From Zizania palustris (Eukaryota > Streptophyta > Magnoliopsida > Poales > Poaceae), in contig JAAALK010000081.1 in assembly GCA_019279435.1 (NCBI GenBank), positions 55,171,318 to 55,235,317 of the forward strand: DNA of 64,000 nucleotides, written 5' to 3'. Positions 44,325 to 53,683 of the stretch are shown here, in pieces. The stretch's first letter is position 1; the number at the start of each line of letters is the position of its first letter. A model generated the notes under the pieces. The model saw only the letters and a list, made by a program, of their open reading frames with translations, had not been told where the DNA came from and did no database searches. The translations under genes were made by a program, and so were the position numbers.

Positions 44325-47300
44325 GCCCATGGTAGGCGCTCTGGCTTGGGACCAGAGCTCCCTCGCCTCCACTTTCAGCACCATGGCGCTCACCCCCTCG
44401 GTGAACAACGACTGGTATTTTAATACAGGTGCTTCCTCCCACATGACCTCCCATGACGGTTCCCTCTTTCACTCTTCAATTCTGCGGTATCCCTCTCCCA
44501 CCTCTATCGTTGTCGGTAATGGTTCGCTCCTGCCAGTCACCACGACCGGCACGACACATCTTGGCTCTCTTGCTTTAAATAATGTTCTTGTTTCACCACA
44601 GCTCATCAAGAATCTTATTTTCATTCGCCTATTCACTATCGATAACAACTGTTCTGTGGAATTTGACCCTTATGGTTGCTCTGAGAAGGATCTTCTCACG
44701 GGGACAGTTACCATCAGGTGCAATAGCTCCGGACCGCTCTACCCTCTGCAGCTTCCCGTGGCGCACTCCCTTGTCGCGGGCTCCACACCGGCTTCACTAT
44801 GGCACCGTCGTCTTGGTCACCCTGGTCGCGAGACTCTCTCCAAGCTTGCTTCGGCCATTCCTGCTTGTAATAAAAACTTGGATTCTATATGACATGTGTG
44901 TCAGTTCGGATGACATGTTCATCTTCCTTTTGGTACTTCAGCCTCTCGGGCGTCGAACAACTTTGCTCTTATTCATTGTGACTTGTGTACATCCCCTGTT
45001 GTTAGTGTCTTTGGCTACAAATATTACTTGGTTGTTCTCGATGATTGCTCACATTACTTGTGGACATTCCCCCGACGGATGAAGTCACACATTCACGGCA
45101 TTATCTAACTTTTTTGCCTATGTCTCTACCCAGTTCGGCGCCCACATCCAGGTCGTTCAAACCGACAACGGCCGGGAGTTTGACAACTCCACCGCACGCA
45201 CCTTCTTTCTGACACATGGCATCCTCTTTCGCATGTCGTGTCCTTACACGTCCCCACAGAACGGTAAAGCCGAACGGATCATTCGTACCACTAACGATGT
45301 CATCCGCTCCCTTTTGTTTCAGGCAGGCATGCCTCCTTCATATTGGGCCGAGGCGTTGCACACTACAACTCTCCTCCTCAACATCTTACCCACCAAGACC
45401 CTTGACTTCTCGACCCCGCACTTTGCCCTCCATGGTAGTGCGCCGTCCTACGATCATCTTCGGGTCTTCGGTTGTAAGTGTTACCCCAATCTCTCGGCCA
45501 CTGCCCCCCATAAACTTTCGCCCCGTTCCGCCCTCTGTATCTTCCTAGGATACTCTGCTCACCACAAGGGATATCGCTGCCTTGATCCTACCACCAATAG
45601 AATCATCATCTCCCGTCATGTCATCTTCGACGAAACCAACTTTCCCTTTGCCGAGCAACCCTCCCCTCCCACGACTACGGACTTCACCTTTTTAGATGAA
45701 TTCCCTAACACGGCAGCTGCTCCCATAGGGCTACCATTTTTGTCTTCTACGGGTACCTCTCCAGCCGTACCACCACTTCCGGCGCCACTGGTTCCACTAG
45801 GGTTTCATACCCTACCTCGCGCGGGTGTTGTGCCACGCTCGGCCATGGCTCCTTCGACGCCCACCGCGCCACGCGCGGCCACGTCTTCACCCTCGATGGC
45901 CACCCTCGTGCCATGCGCGGATGCCGCCTCTCCTGCACTCCCACGTGCGGGATCTGTGCCACGTGCGGCACCGGATCTACGCGTCTACTCTAGGCATCCC
46001 CGACCCGCCGAGCCTCCTCCAGCGGCATCCACTACTCCCTCAGTACCGATGCCGCTACCTCCTGGTGCTATTGCTGTTACCCCAACGGTGAATCAGCATC
46101 ACATGACAACACGGGCCAAGGATGGGTTCCGCGTACCATCCATGTTCCATGCCGCACCACTGTCTCCAGTCCCGAAGACCTTCCGTGGTGCCCTTGCTGA
46201 TCCCAATTGGCGGGCTGCCATGGAAGAAGAACATGCTGCTCTCATCCAAAACCAGACCTGGGATCTGGTTCCTCGCCCGCGACATGCCAACATTGTCACC
46301 GGTAAATGGATATTCAAGCACAAGTTCCTCGCCAACAGTTCCTTGGAGCGTTACAAGGCACGTTGGGTCCTCCGCGGCTTCACTCAATGTCCAGGTGTTG
46401 ACTTTACAGAGACATTCAGCCCTGTCGTCAAGCCTGCCACAGTTTGCACAGTTCTCTCGTTGGCTCTCTCCCGCAAGTGGCCCGTTCATCTGCTCGATGT
46501 CAAAAATGCATTCCTCCATGGCACTCTGACAGAGACAGTGTTTGCGGCTCTGCCATCTGGATTCGAAGACTCTGCTCACCCAGACTTTGTTTGCCGCCTC
46601 AACAAGTCTCTTTATGGGCTGAAACAGGCACCACGTGCTTGGTACAGTCGTTTTGCCACGCACCTGGTCTCCCTCGGTTTCTTGGAAGCCAAATCAGATA
46701 CTTCGTTGTTCATCTACCGTCGTGGCACTGATATGGCATATCTGTGTCTCTAGGTTGATGATATCGTTCTCACCGCTTTCTCAGCACAGCTCCTACGACA
46801 AGTTATCTCAGCTCTTCAGCAAGAATTTGACATGAAGGATCTGGGCGAGCTCCACCATTTCTTGGGGATGTAGGTACAACGCGATGATGATGGTATGATT
46901 CTCTCTCAGCGGCAGTACATGCTTGACATCCTGGACCGAGCAGGCATGATAGAGTGCAAACCTTGCAATATGCTAGTGGACACTAACCCCAAAGTTTCTG
47001 CCGACTCCGGGGCTCCAGTCGCCGATCCTTCAGATTACCGCAGCCTTGCAGGCGCCCTGCAGTATCTAACCTTCACGCGACCTGACATCTCCTATGCCGT
47101 ACATCAGGTCTGTCTTTACATGCATGATCCTCGAGAGGCTCACCTTGTTGCTCTCAAGTGCATTCTTCGGTACATTCAGGGTACCTTGCACCTGAGACTT
47201 CACCTTTGACCATCAACGCTGGATGATTTGGTGGTCTATACTGATGCCGACTAGGCTGGTTGTCCAAATACTCGCAAGTCCACCTCGGGCTATGCTGTGT

Positions 47301-47624
47301 TCCTTGGTGACAACCTGGTTTCTTGGTCGTCCAAACATTAGAACACCATCTCCCGCTCTAGTGCCAAAGCTGAGTATCGCGTTGTGGCCAATGGTGTCGC
47401 TGAGGCTTCCTGGCTCCGTCGGCTTCTTCATGAGCTTCACACTCCGCTTCACCACGTCGTACTTGTCTACTGCGACAACATCAGTACGGTCTACATGTCT
47501 TCCAATCCAGTTCAGCATCAACGAACAAAGCATATCGAGATTGATCTTCACTTCGTTCATGAGAAGGTAGCCATGGGTGCCGTTCGGGTCCTTCACGTCC
47601 CCACAACGCCATGGGCGCTGACAT
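44325..47624 (+). pseudogene. H Pol: protease, integrase, RT, RNase H
   Basis: The protease active site reads FNTGASSHMT (about 44418), the catalytic Asp being Asn. The integrase zinc domain WHRRLGHPG starts at about 44803. The core has HCDLCTSPV, QTDNGREFDNS (45155-45190) and SPQNGKAERIIRT. From 45233 a 506-residue frame runs through the integrase end, a Pro/Ala-rich linker, and RT (RWVLRGFTQ, LLDVKNAFLHGTL, NKSLYGLKQAPRAWY). Stops follow at 46753 (before VDDIV), 46873 (CAG to TAG), 47254 and 47341. RNase H ends at about 47624. Confidence 0.82.
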
Positions 47625-47640
47625 TATCACAGTAGACAAT
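47605..47640. other. H/I tail-to-tail junction
   Basis: H sequence (CACGTCCCCACA) on the plus strand meets the reverse complement of I RNase H (GCTGACATTATCACAGTAG). About ten bases (ACGCCATGGGC) lie between and can be assigned to either side only loosely. Confidence 0.6.
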
Positions 47641-47918
47641 TGTGGCACGGCGAAGCGGAATGTGGAGCTCGTGGAGGAGGTGGCGTAGCCAAGAAGCCTC
47701 AGCAACACCATTGGCGACAGCGCGGTACTCAGCTTTTGCACTGGAGCGAGAGACAGTATTCTGACGCATGGAGGACCAGGAGACCAAGTTGTCGCCGAGG
47801 AACACAGCATAGCCCGAGGTGGACTTGCGCGTATCGAGACAACCAGCCCAGTCAACATCAGAGTAAACCACCATGTCATCCTGAGTCGACGGTCGGAGAT
47901 GAAGGCCCAGGTGAAGAG
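47636..47918 (-). pseudogene. I RNase H, continued beyond J
   Basis: On the minus strand it reads LHLGLHLRPSTQDDMVVYSDVD, DTRKSTSGYAVFLGDNLVSW, SRSSAKAEYRAVANGVAEASW and IVYCDNVS. When J and one AAGAG are left out it continues directly from IRGTL at 50904. It stops at the H junction. Confidence 0.82.
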
Positions 47919-48054
47919 TGTGATGAATTGGCTGCAATCTATTCCAAAGGGCCCATAGGGCAAATATGTACAAGAGAAGGGCCCAAAGGGCAATAGTACA
48001 AGAGAAGGAAAGCTTTACAAATAAGCCCTTATACAATATAGTATATCTCTAACA
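47919..48054 (-). repeat. J 3' LTR (136 bp)
   Basis: TGTTAGAGATATAC...TTCATCACA on the minus strand, identical to 50763-50898. The adjacent minus-strand TTGAGGGGGGG (48055-48065) is the polypurine tract. Confidence 0.92.
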
Positions 48055-48067
48055 CCCCCCCTCAAGC

Positions 48068-50335
48068 TCAAGGTGGATCAACGACATTGAGCTTGGAAAG
48101 AAAAAAACAATGCTGAGCTCGAGTATGGGCCTTGGTAAGCAAGTCGGCAAGCTGAATCTCCGAGGGCACATACTGAAGAGCAACTATCTTGTTCTGGACA
48201 GCCGACCTAACATAGAAGCAATCAATTCCAACATGTTTGGTGAGCTCATGCTTCACCGGGTCCTGAGCAATACTGATAGCACCGGTACTGTCACAGTGCA
48301 CAGGCGTAGGGGAGGAGAGAGCAACACCAAACTCAGCCATAGCAAATTGCCACTCAGGATGAACAATAGCATCTCGATATGTGGAAGGCTCAGAAAGAGA
48401 GAGTGCAGAGTATGAAGACTCATCAGGCATAGGGGAAGAAGAGGTGGAAGGTGGTGAAGGAAGCGGACAACGAGTATAGTGATAGAGAATGGGAGGACGT
48501 GGAGGTAGTGGTGGAGAAGGAGGTGGTGAAGTGGATGGTGACGGTGAAGAACAAGGAGGAGAGGATGATGACGAGGAGTCAAACGAAGGCCAAACAAAGT
48601 CAAGAAAATCAATCGACTCATGAGAGGAGGGAGCATCGGAGAAAAAAGGACGAGACTCATCAAAGGTAACATCATGGGAAACCCGAATGCGACGAGCAAC
48701 CGGATCCCAACAATGATATCCCTTACGCTCGGAGTCATACCCAATGAAGACACATCGGACCGACTGTGCCGATAGCTTTGGCCTCTCACGAGGCTGGAGA
48801 AGAACAAAGGCAACACAACCGAAGGAACGAAGGTGGCTATACTGAGGCGGTCGACCAAAGAGACGCTCAAGTGGAGTGACACCATGAAGAGTGATAGAGG
48901 ACTGAATGTTTACAAGGTAAACAGCAGTAGATACAGCTTCAGCCCAAAACTGAGGAGGAACAGAGGAGGCAAGTAATGGTGCCCGAGCAGTCTCAAGAAG
49001 GTGACGATGCTTACGCTCGGCCACACCATTTTGAGCATGGGCACCAGTGCACAAATACTGAGGAAGAGTGCCCTGCTCAGAAAGAAACTGACGAAGAGAA
49101 CGAGATAGATACTCGCCAGCAGAGTCAGCATGAAAAACACGAATGGAAGAGTCAAACTGAGTGCGAACCATCGTAGCAAAGGCCTGATAAGCAATAAGCA
49201 CCTAAGCACGGGACTCCAAGAAATATATCCATGTGAAACGAGAGAAATCATCAATAAAGATCACATAATATCGATGTCCCCCTTTCGAAATGAAGGGAGC
49301 AGGGCCCCATACATCAGAGTGAATGAGATCAAAAGGTCTAGTGGACACTGTCTGACTAGCAGAATACGGAAGTTGTATCTGCTTGCCAAGTCTACAACCC
49401 ATACAAGAGAGGGAGGTATCACCAGAAACCTTCCCAAGAACTCCACTAGTAACAAGAGATGACAAAGGGGACCCACACATGTGACCTAGACGATGATGCC
49501 ACTGAGCAAAGCTAATGGAGGTGGTGACGACAAAAGGAGTAGCATCAACAGTAGGAGTCGAATAGCACGAAGTAGAAATGGGAGAAAGATGTAGCCAGTC
49601 AAGATCCCAGAGGCGAGGAGGATCATGGAGCCGGTGGCCAGAACCAACTAGAGTCCCGGTGCGACGATCCTGAACAGAACAAGAATCAGAATCAAGAATG
49701 ATACGGCAAACATGATCAGTAATCTGGCCAGTAGAAATAAGCTGCAAGTGAAGTTGAGGTACATGAGCAACAGACGGCACATGAAAATGGGAAGTGCTAA
49801 GAATGCCATGACGAGCAATAGGAAGAGGAGTACCATCAGCTGTCTTAACAGACACAGGAAAAAGAAGCGAACTCAAGGAACTAAGATGAGTAGAGTCATG
49901 TGTCATGTGAAAAGAGGCGCCATAATCAAGAATCCAAGCTGACTGAGTACTTGGCTGTGGTAGTTGAGGAGACTGAGCGGCGACAGAAGATACCATAGTT
50001 CGATCTGAAGAGGCAACACGACGCTCCAGACGATTCATTCATCTGGTGAGCTCAAGGACCCAATCCGGAGGCGACTGAGAAGAACCCCGAGAACCACCTG
50101 AGGTACTCGAGCCGCCCCACCGGTGAGAGGGCCACTTTCGACACTGCTCAATCTCGTGAGTCTTAGACTTGCAGTAGCGGCAGAAGAGAGCAGCAGTTGT
50201 GCCACCTTGAGTAACATGTCCTGGAGTTGAAGTAGGTGTAGAAGGTATAGGAACAGGAGGACAAAGAGCAGTCATGGTGAGAAACCCTTGCTTCTTCTCT
50301 TCTTCTCTTCTGCTTTTTTTTGCAATCTGTCTCAA
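48068..50335 (-). pseudogene. J internally deleted Gag-Pol
   Basis: On the minus strand: zinc knuckle CRYCKSKTHEIEQC (about 50190-50150). A TGA at 50039-50041 falls where the frame suggests an Arg codon. The protease-like segment has [11 protein letters not shown], with the Ser of DSGAS replaced by Tyr. Integrase: HHCC ([10 protein letters not shown] to CMGCRLG), [21 protein letters not shown] and [10 protein letters not shown], with a TAG at ~49203. After the integrase and a Ser/Pro-rich linker the frame jumps from [10 protein letters not shown] to [18 protein letters not shown], i.e. from the RT start to the RNase H end, and stays open to 48068. Confidence 0.85.
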
Positions 50336-50395
50336 AAAAAATAGGGGAGGAGCTCTGGGCCTCTCTGACCATCGCGAGCAGAGGGCGAGTAGAGA

Positions 50396-50720
50396 AGAGC
50401 GGCCGGACTGCCGGACCTGCAGGCGCAGGCAGAGGCGGGCCCGAGCAGGAGGACAAGCGCGCGGGCGAGGAGAGGAGAGCGGTTGGACTACTGGACCTGC
50501 AGGTGCAGGCAGGGGTGGGCCTGAGCAGGAGGACAGGCGCGCGGCGGCGCGGCCTCATGCCCGGGCAGGCGCGCGGCGGCGCGGCCTCACGCCCGGGCAG
50601 GCGCGCGGCGGCGGGAGCAGGCGCGTGGCGGCAGGAGCAGGCGCGGGGAGGGCTCACCGGTGGCGGGAGCAGGCGCGCGGCGGCGGGAGCAGGCGCGGGG
50701 AGGGCTCGCCGGCGGCGGGA
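50396..50720. repeat. GC-rich minisatellite in the J leader
   Basis: Units such as GCAGGCGCGCGGCGGCG recur (two ~33-bp copies at 50525-50590, two ~60-bp copies at 50610-50715, and a diverged ~80-bp pair at 50400-50540). Composition is unlike the surroundings. Open frames through it on both strands are products of the skewed composition. Confidence 0.65.
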
Positions 50721-50750
50721 TCAGGAGGAGGGGATGGGCTAGAAACCCTA

Positions 50751-50762
50751 GCTCTGATTCCA
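50751..50762 (-). promoter_or_regulatory. J primer binding site, tRNA-iMet type
   Basis: On the minus strand TGGAATCAGAGC follows the LTR end (CATCACA) with no gap. One base differs from TGGTATCAGAGC. Confidence 0.8.
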
Positions 50763-50898
50763 TGTGATGAATTGGCTGCAATCTATTCCAAAGGGCCCAT
50801 AGGGCAAATATGTACAAGAGAAGGGCCCAAAGGGCAATAGTACAAGAGAAGGAAAGCTTTACAAATAAGCCCTTATACAATATAGTATATCTCTAACA
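50763..50898 (-). repeat. J 5' LTR (136 bp)
   Basis: It is identical to 47919-48054 at every position compared. Confidence 0.92.
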
Positions 50899-52612
50899 AA
50901 GAGTACCCCGAATGTACCGAAGAATGCGCTTCAGAGCTGCCAGGTGAGGCTCTCGCAGATCATGCATGTGAAGACAGACCTGCTGCACGGCGTAGGCAAT
51001 GTCGGGCCGTGTGAAGGTCAGGTACTGCAGGGCGCCAGCAAGACTGCGGTAATCTGACGAGTCGGCGACTGGAGCTCCAGAGTTGGCTGAGGTCTTGGGA
51101 CTGGTGTCGACAGGCGTAGTACAAGGTTTGCACTCCGCCATGCCAGCACGATCCAAGATGTCCAACATATACTGCCGCTGAGAGAGAACCATACCATCAG
51201 CAGTGCGCTGAACCTGCATCCCCAAGAAGTGATGAAGTTCTCCCAAATCCTTCATAGCAAATTCCCGCTGGAGAGCCAGGATGACCTTTCGCAGAAGATG
51301 TGTCGAAGAGGCAGTGAGAACAATATCGTCGACGTAGTGGAGCAGATAGGCCATGTTAGAACCTCGGTGGTAGACGAACAACGAAGTGTCGGACTTGGCC
51401 TCCACAAAGCCGAGGGAGACCAGGTACGTGGTGAAGCGGTTGTACCAAGCACGAGGAGCCTGCTTCAACCCATAAAGCGACTTGTTCAGACGACAAACAA
51501 AGTCAAGGTGAGCAGGATCCTCAAATCTGGAGGGCTGAGCAGTGAACATTGTCTCTATCAGGGTGCCATGGAGGAAGGCATTCTTGACGTCGAGCTGGTG
51601 AACTGGCCATTGGCGGGAGAGAGCCAGAGAGAGCACCGTGCGGACTGTGGCAGGTTTGACGACGGGACTGAAGGTTTCGACAAAGTCAACTCCAGGACGC
51701 TGGGTGAAGCCACGAAGGACCCAACGAACCTTGTAGCGTTCCAGAGAACCATCAGCGTGGAACTTGTGCTTGAAGATCCACTTGCCCGTGACAGTGTTGG
51801 CATGTCGGGGGCGAGGAACCAAGTCCCAAGTCTGGTTCTGGAGAAGCGTTGTATGCTCTTCCTCCATAGCAGCCCGCCAATTGGGATCGGCAAGGGCACT
51901 ACGGAAGGTCTTCGAAACCGGAGACAGGGGCGCAACATGGTACAGGACCGGTACGCGGAAGCCGTCCTTGGCTCGAGTCACCATGCAATGCTGGTTGACC
52001 GTGGGTGGGATAGCGACAGCACCTCGGGGAAGATGGCTGGGTGCTGGAGGAGCAGCCGGTGCTGCAGGGGCTAGCGCAGGAGCCGGTCCAGGCGAGGCTG
52101 GGGCGGCTGGCTTGGGGCGCCTGGAGTAGACGTGCAGAACTGGGGTTGCGCGCCTGGTGGAGACAGTGCCGCGCGTGGCAGCGCGGGGAAGCCCGGTTGT
52201 CCCGCACATGGGAGTGCGGAGGAGGCCGGCGTGGCCGCGCGTGGCGAGGACAACAGCGCCCCAGTCGGCGAGGAGGGAGTCGAGGCTGCGCGTGGCGCAG
52301 CAACCGCACGTGGGAGTGCGGGGAACCCTGGGGGGACTGGGGGCGCAGGAAGAACAGCACCACGAGAGCCTGGAGAACCTACAGAAGACATGGTCGGCAG
52401 TCCTATAGGAGGAACTGGCGGGTTAGGGAATTCATCTAAAAAGGTGAAGTCTGCAGCCGTGGGCGACGAGGGCTGCTCGGCGAAAGGGAAGGTGGACTCG
52501 TCGAAGATAACGTGACGAGAGATGATGATTCTATTGGTGGTAGGATCAAGGCATCGGTATCCGTTATGGTGAGCAGAGTAGCCAAGGAAGATGCAAAGGG
52601 TAGAACGAGGTG
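50899..52612 (-). pseudogene. I integrase end and reverse transcriptase
   Basis: On the minus strand 52612-52200 codes for the integrase tail and a Pro/Ala-rich linker. One frameshift around 52100-52200 leads to a frame open for 438 residues (52209-50893). The RT contains RWVLRGFTQRPG, QLDVKNAFLHGTL, SLYGLKQAPRAWY and the catalytic box LLHYVDDIVL (~51330), then LGELHHFLGMQ and SLAGALQYLTFTRPD. It is the best preserved RT of this copia family here and is cut by J after IRGTL. Confidence 0.85.
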
Positions 52613-53098
52613 TGTTGGTGTAAAAGTTACACCAACAGGTTCTTAGTAGTTAAGAACAAACAAACAAGAGGTTTGTGTTTTTAGGACAAACTTGAGCCTC
52701 CGTAAAGGATAACAACTCAAGAGGTCCGAATGTATGTGTTTGAACCACTGGTTCTGGATCCCTCTTACAAGGTACAATGGGGGGTATTTATAGGGAAAAA
52801 GGCTTAAGGAATAGACCTATTTACCCTTATATTACAAATGACCTCCAGTATTATAGACAAGGTTATACACGGTAAAGTGCTGTAGGGTAGATGGATAAGC
52901 AGGGCATCCAATCAGTCACGTCTTCCCGCTTCGAAGCCTCCTCCTTCCCTTCGGAGGGTCCTTCGAGATTTCGCATCGTGACATCCTCCGATCGTGCTGA
53001 CGTATGCTTCGAGCATTAGTCAGCCATCTTCGGGATCTTCTTGGAGCCCTCAGAGGGTTAACCTTTAAGTCCTGGAAATGAAGTAATTTTCCCCAACA
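52613..53098 (-). repeat. E1 3' LTR (486 bp)
   Basis: On the minus strand TGTTGGGGAAAATTAC...TACACCAACA. The plus-strand left edge is itself a near-palindrome, TGTTGGTGTAAAAGTTACACCAACA (positions 52613-52637). A TATA-like CTATAAATACC is at 52784-52793. Confidence 0.9.
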
Positions 53099-53577
53099 GT
53101 AGCCCCTCGAATACGCCTTTCTGTAGATAACCTATTTTTTAGAAAGAAGGCAGTATACGAAAGGAACATTTTTAGTTTCTGAGGCTTAAAGGGAATGCGA
53201 AGATGTTATGATTTAGCCCAGAATATTAGGCCCAATATTTTAAAACATTCGTCTCCGAGTTTCGGCATAGTGGGAAAACTCCCTGGGAATAGCATGGTTT
53301 CGGAGCATGAGTGTTACGAAAGCGGTTACGGAGTGTGAGCGTCGTGCCAGCGATTACGAAGTGTCTTTCGTCGTGGCGACGGTTACGGAGTGTGAACGCC
53401 GTGGGGTACCGTCAATATGACCGTTACGGCGCAAATAGCCGTTACCCTCTGCAAAAAAGAAGTAACGGTCGATTTCTTCAGCGGTTGCACGCCGTTCCAA
53501 TTACCAGCCCCACCTGTCGGCGACGGAAGCCGAACCTGCAGTGTGAAACTTCTCGAAGAGCAGTATAGGTTGTGCGG
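53099..53577. other. E1 polypurine tract and upstream region of the antisense gene
   Basis: Minus-strand CGAGGGGCTAC (53099-53109) next to the LTR is the polypurine tract. At 53300-53450 a short motif (GGTTACGGAGTGTGA and GATTACGAAGTGT) recurs about every 30-35 bp upstream of the antisense gene's TATA box, so it may be part of that promoter. Confidence 0.5.
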
Positions 53578-53587
53578 TTATAAAAGG
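53578..53587 (+). promoter_or_regulatory. TATA box of the E1 antisense gene
   Basis: TTATAAAAGG lies 97 bases before the ATG at 53684, a normal distance for a plant promoter with a short leader. Confidence 0.55.
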
Positions 53588-53683
53588 GGGAAATAGGGAT
53601 TACTGGAAGTTTTTTACCGCATTCACCGTTCCTACAATTCACCTTTCCCTTCAACCTTCCGCACCTTCGAGCTTTTGAGCGCA

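Larger units (their letters stand above)
42632..47624 (+). mobile_element. H: Ty1/copia element lacking its 3' end
   Basis: Plus strand: short 5' LTR (42632-~42860), primer site, gag, protease, integrase, RT and RNase H, ending within the RNase H region after RVLHVPTT. It is joined there to element I of the same family in the opposite orientation. The bases GTCCA before the LTR would be the left target duplication. Stops and frameshifts make it inactive. Confidence 0.8.
47919..50898 (-). mobile_element. J: short non-autonomous Ty1/copia element with identical 136-bp LTRs
   Basis: 2980 bp, LTRs 47919-48054 and 50763-50898 identical to each other. Target duplication AAGAG at 47914-47918 and 50899-50903. 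Primer site directly next to the 5' LTR and a G7-containing polypurine tract next to the 3' LTR. Inside, only zinc knuckle, protease, integrase and the end of RNase H remain; the gag capsid region and essentially all RT are missing. Insertion is recent, but the element needed proteins from another copy. Confidence 0.92.
47636..52612 (-). mobile_element. I: Ty1/copia fragment, same family as H, minus strand, carrying J
   Basis: On the minus strand it begins at the E1 border with the integrase end, continues through RT and RNase H, and stops before the RNase H end at the junction with H. J (47919-50898) is inserted in the RNase H, with target duplication AAGAG. Neither LTR of I is in the window; the gag/integrase half presumably lies beyond E1. 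Confidence 0.82.

Noticed and set aside
46055..46663. Antisense frames of 100-280 residues over H and I RT (also 51229-52074)
   Set aside because: They mirror conserved RT codons on the other strand in GC-rich DNA and have no domain or start context of their own.
50163..50840. Long GC-rich open frames as a host gene
   Set aside because: They are low-complexity Pro/Arg/Ala or Gly-rich translations of a minisatellite within the J leader, bounded by J's own primer site and zinc knuckle.
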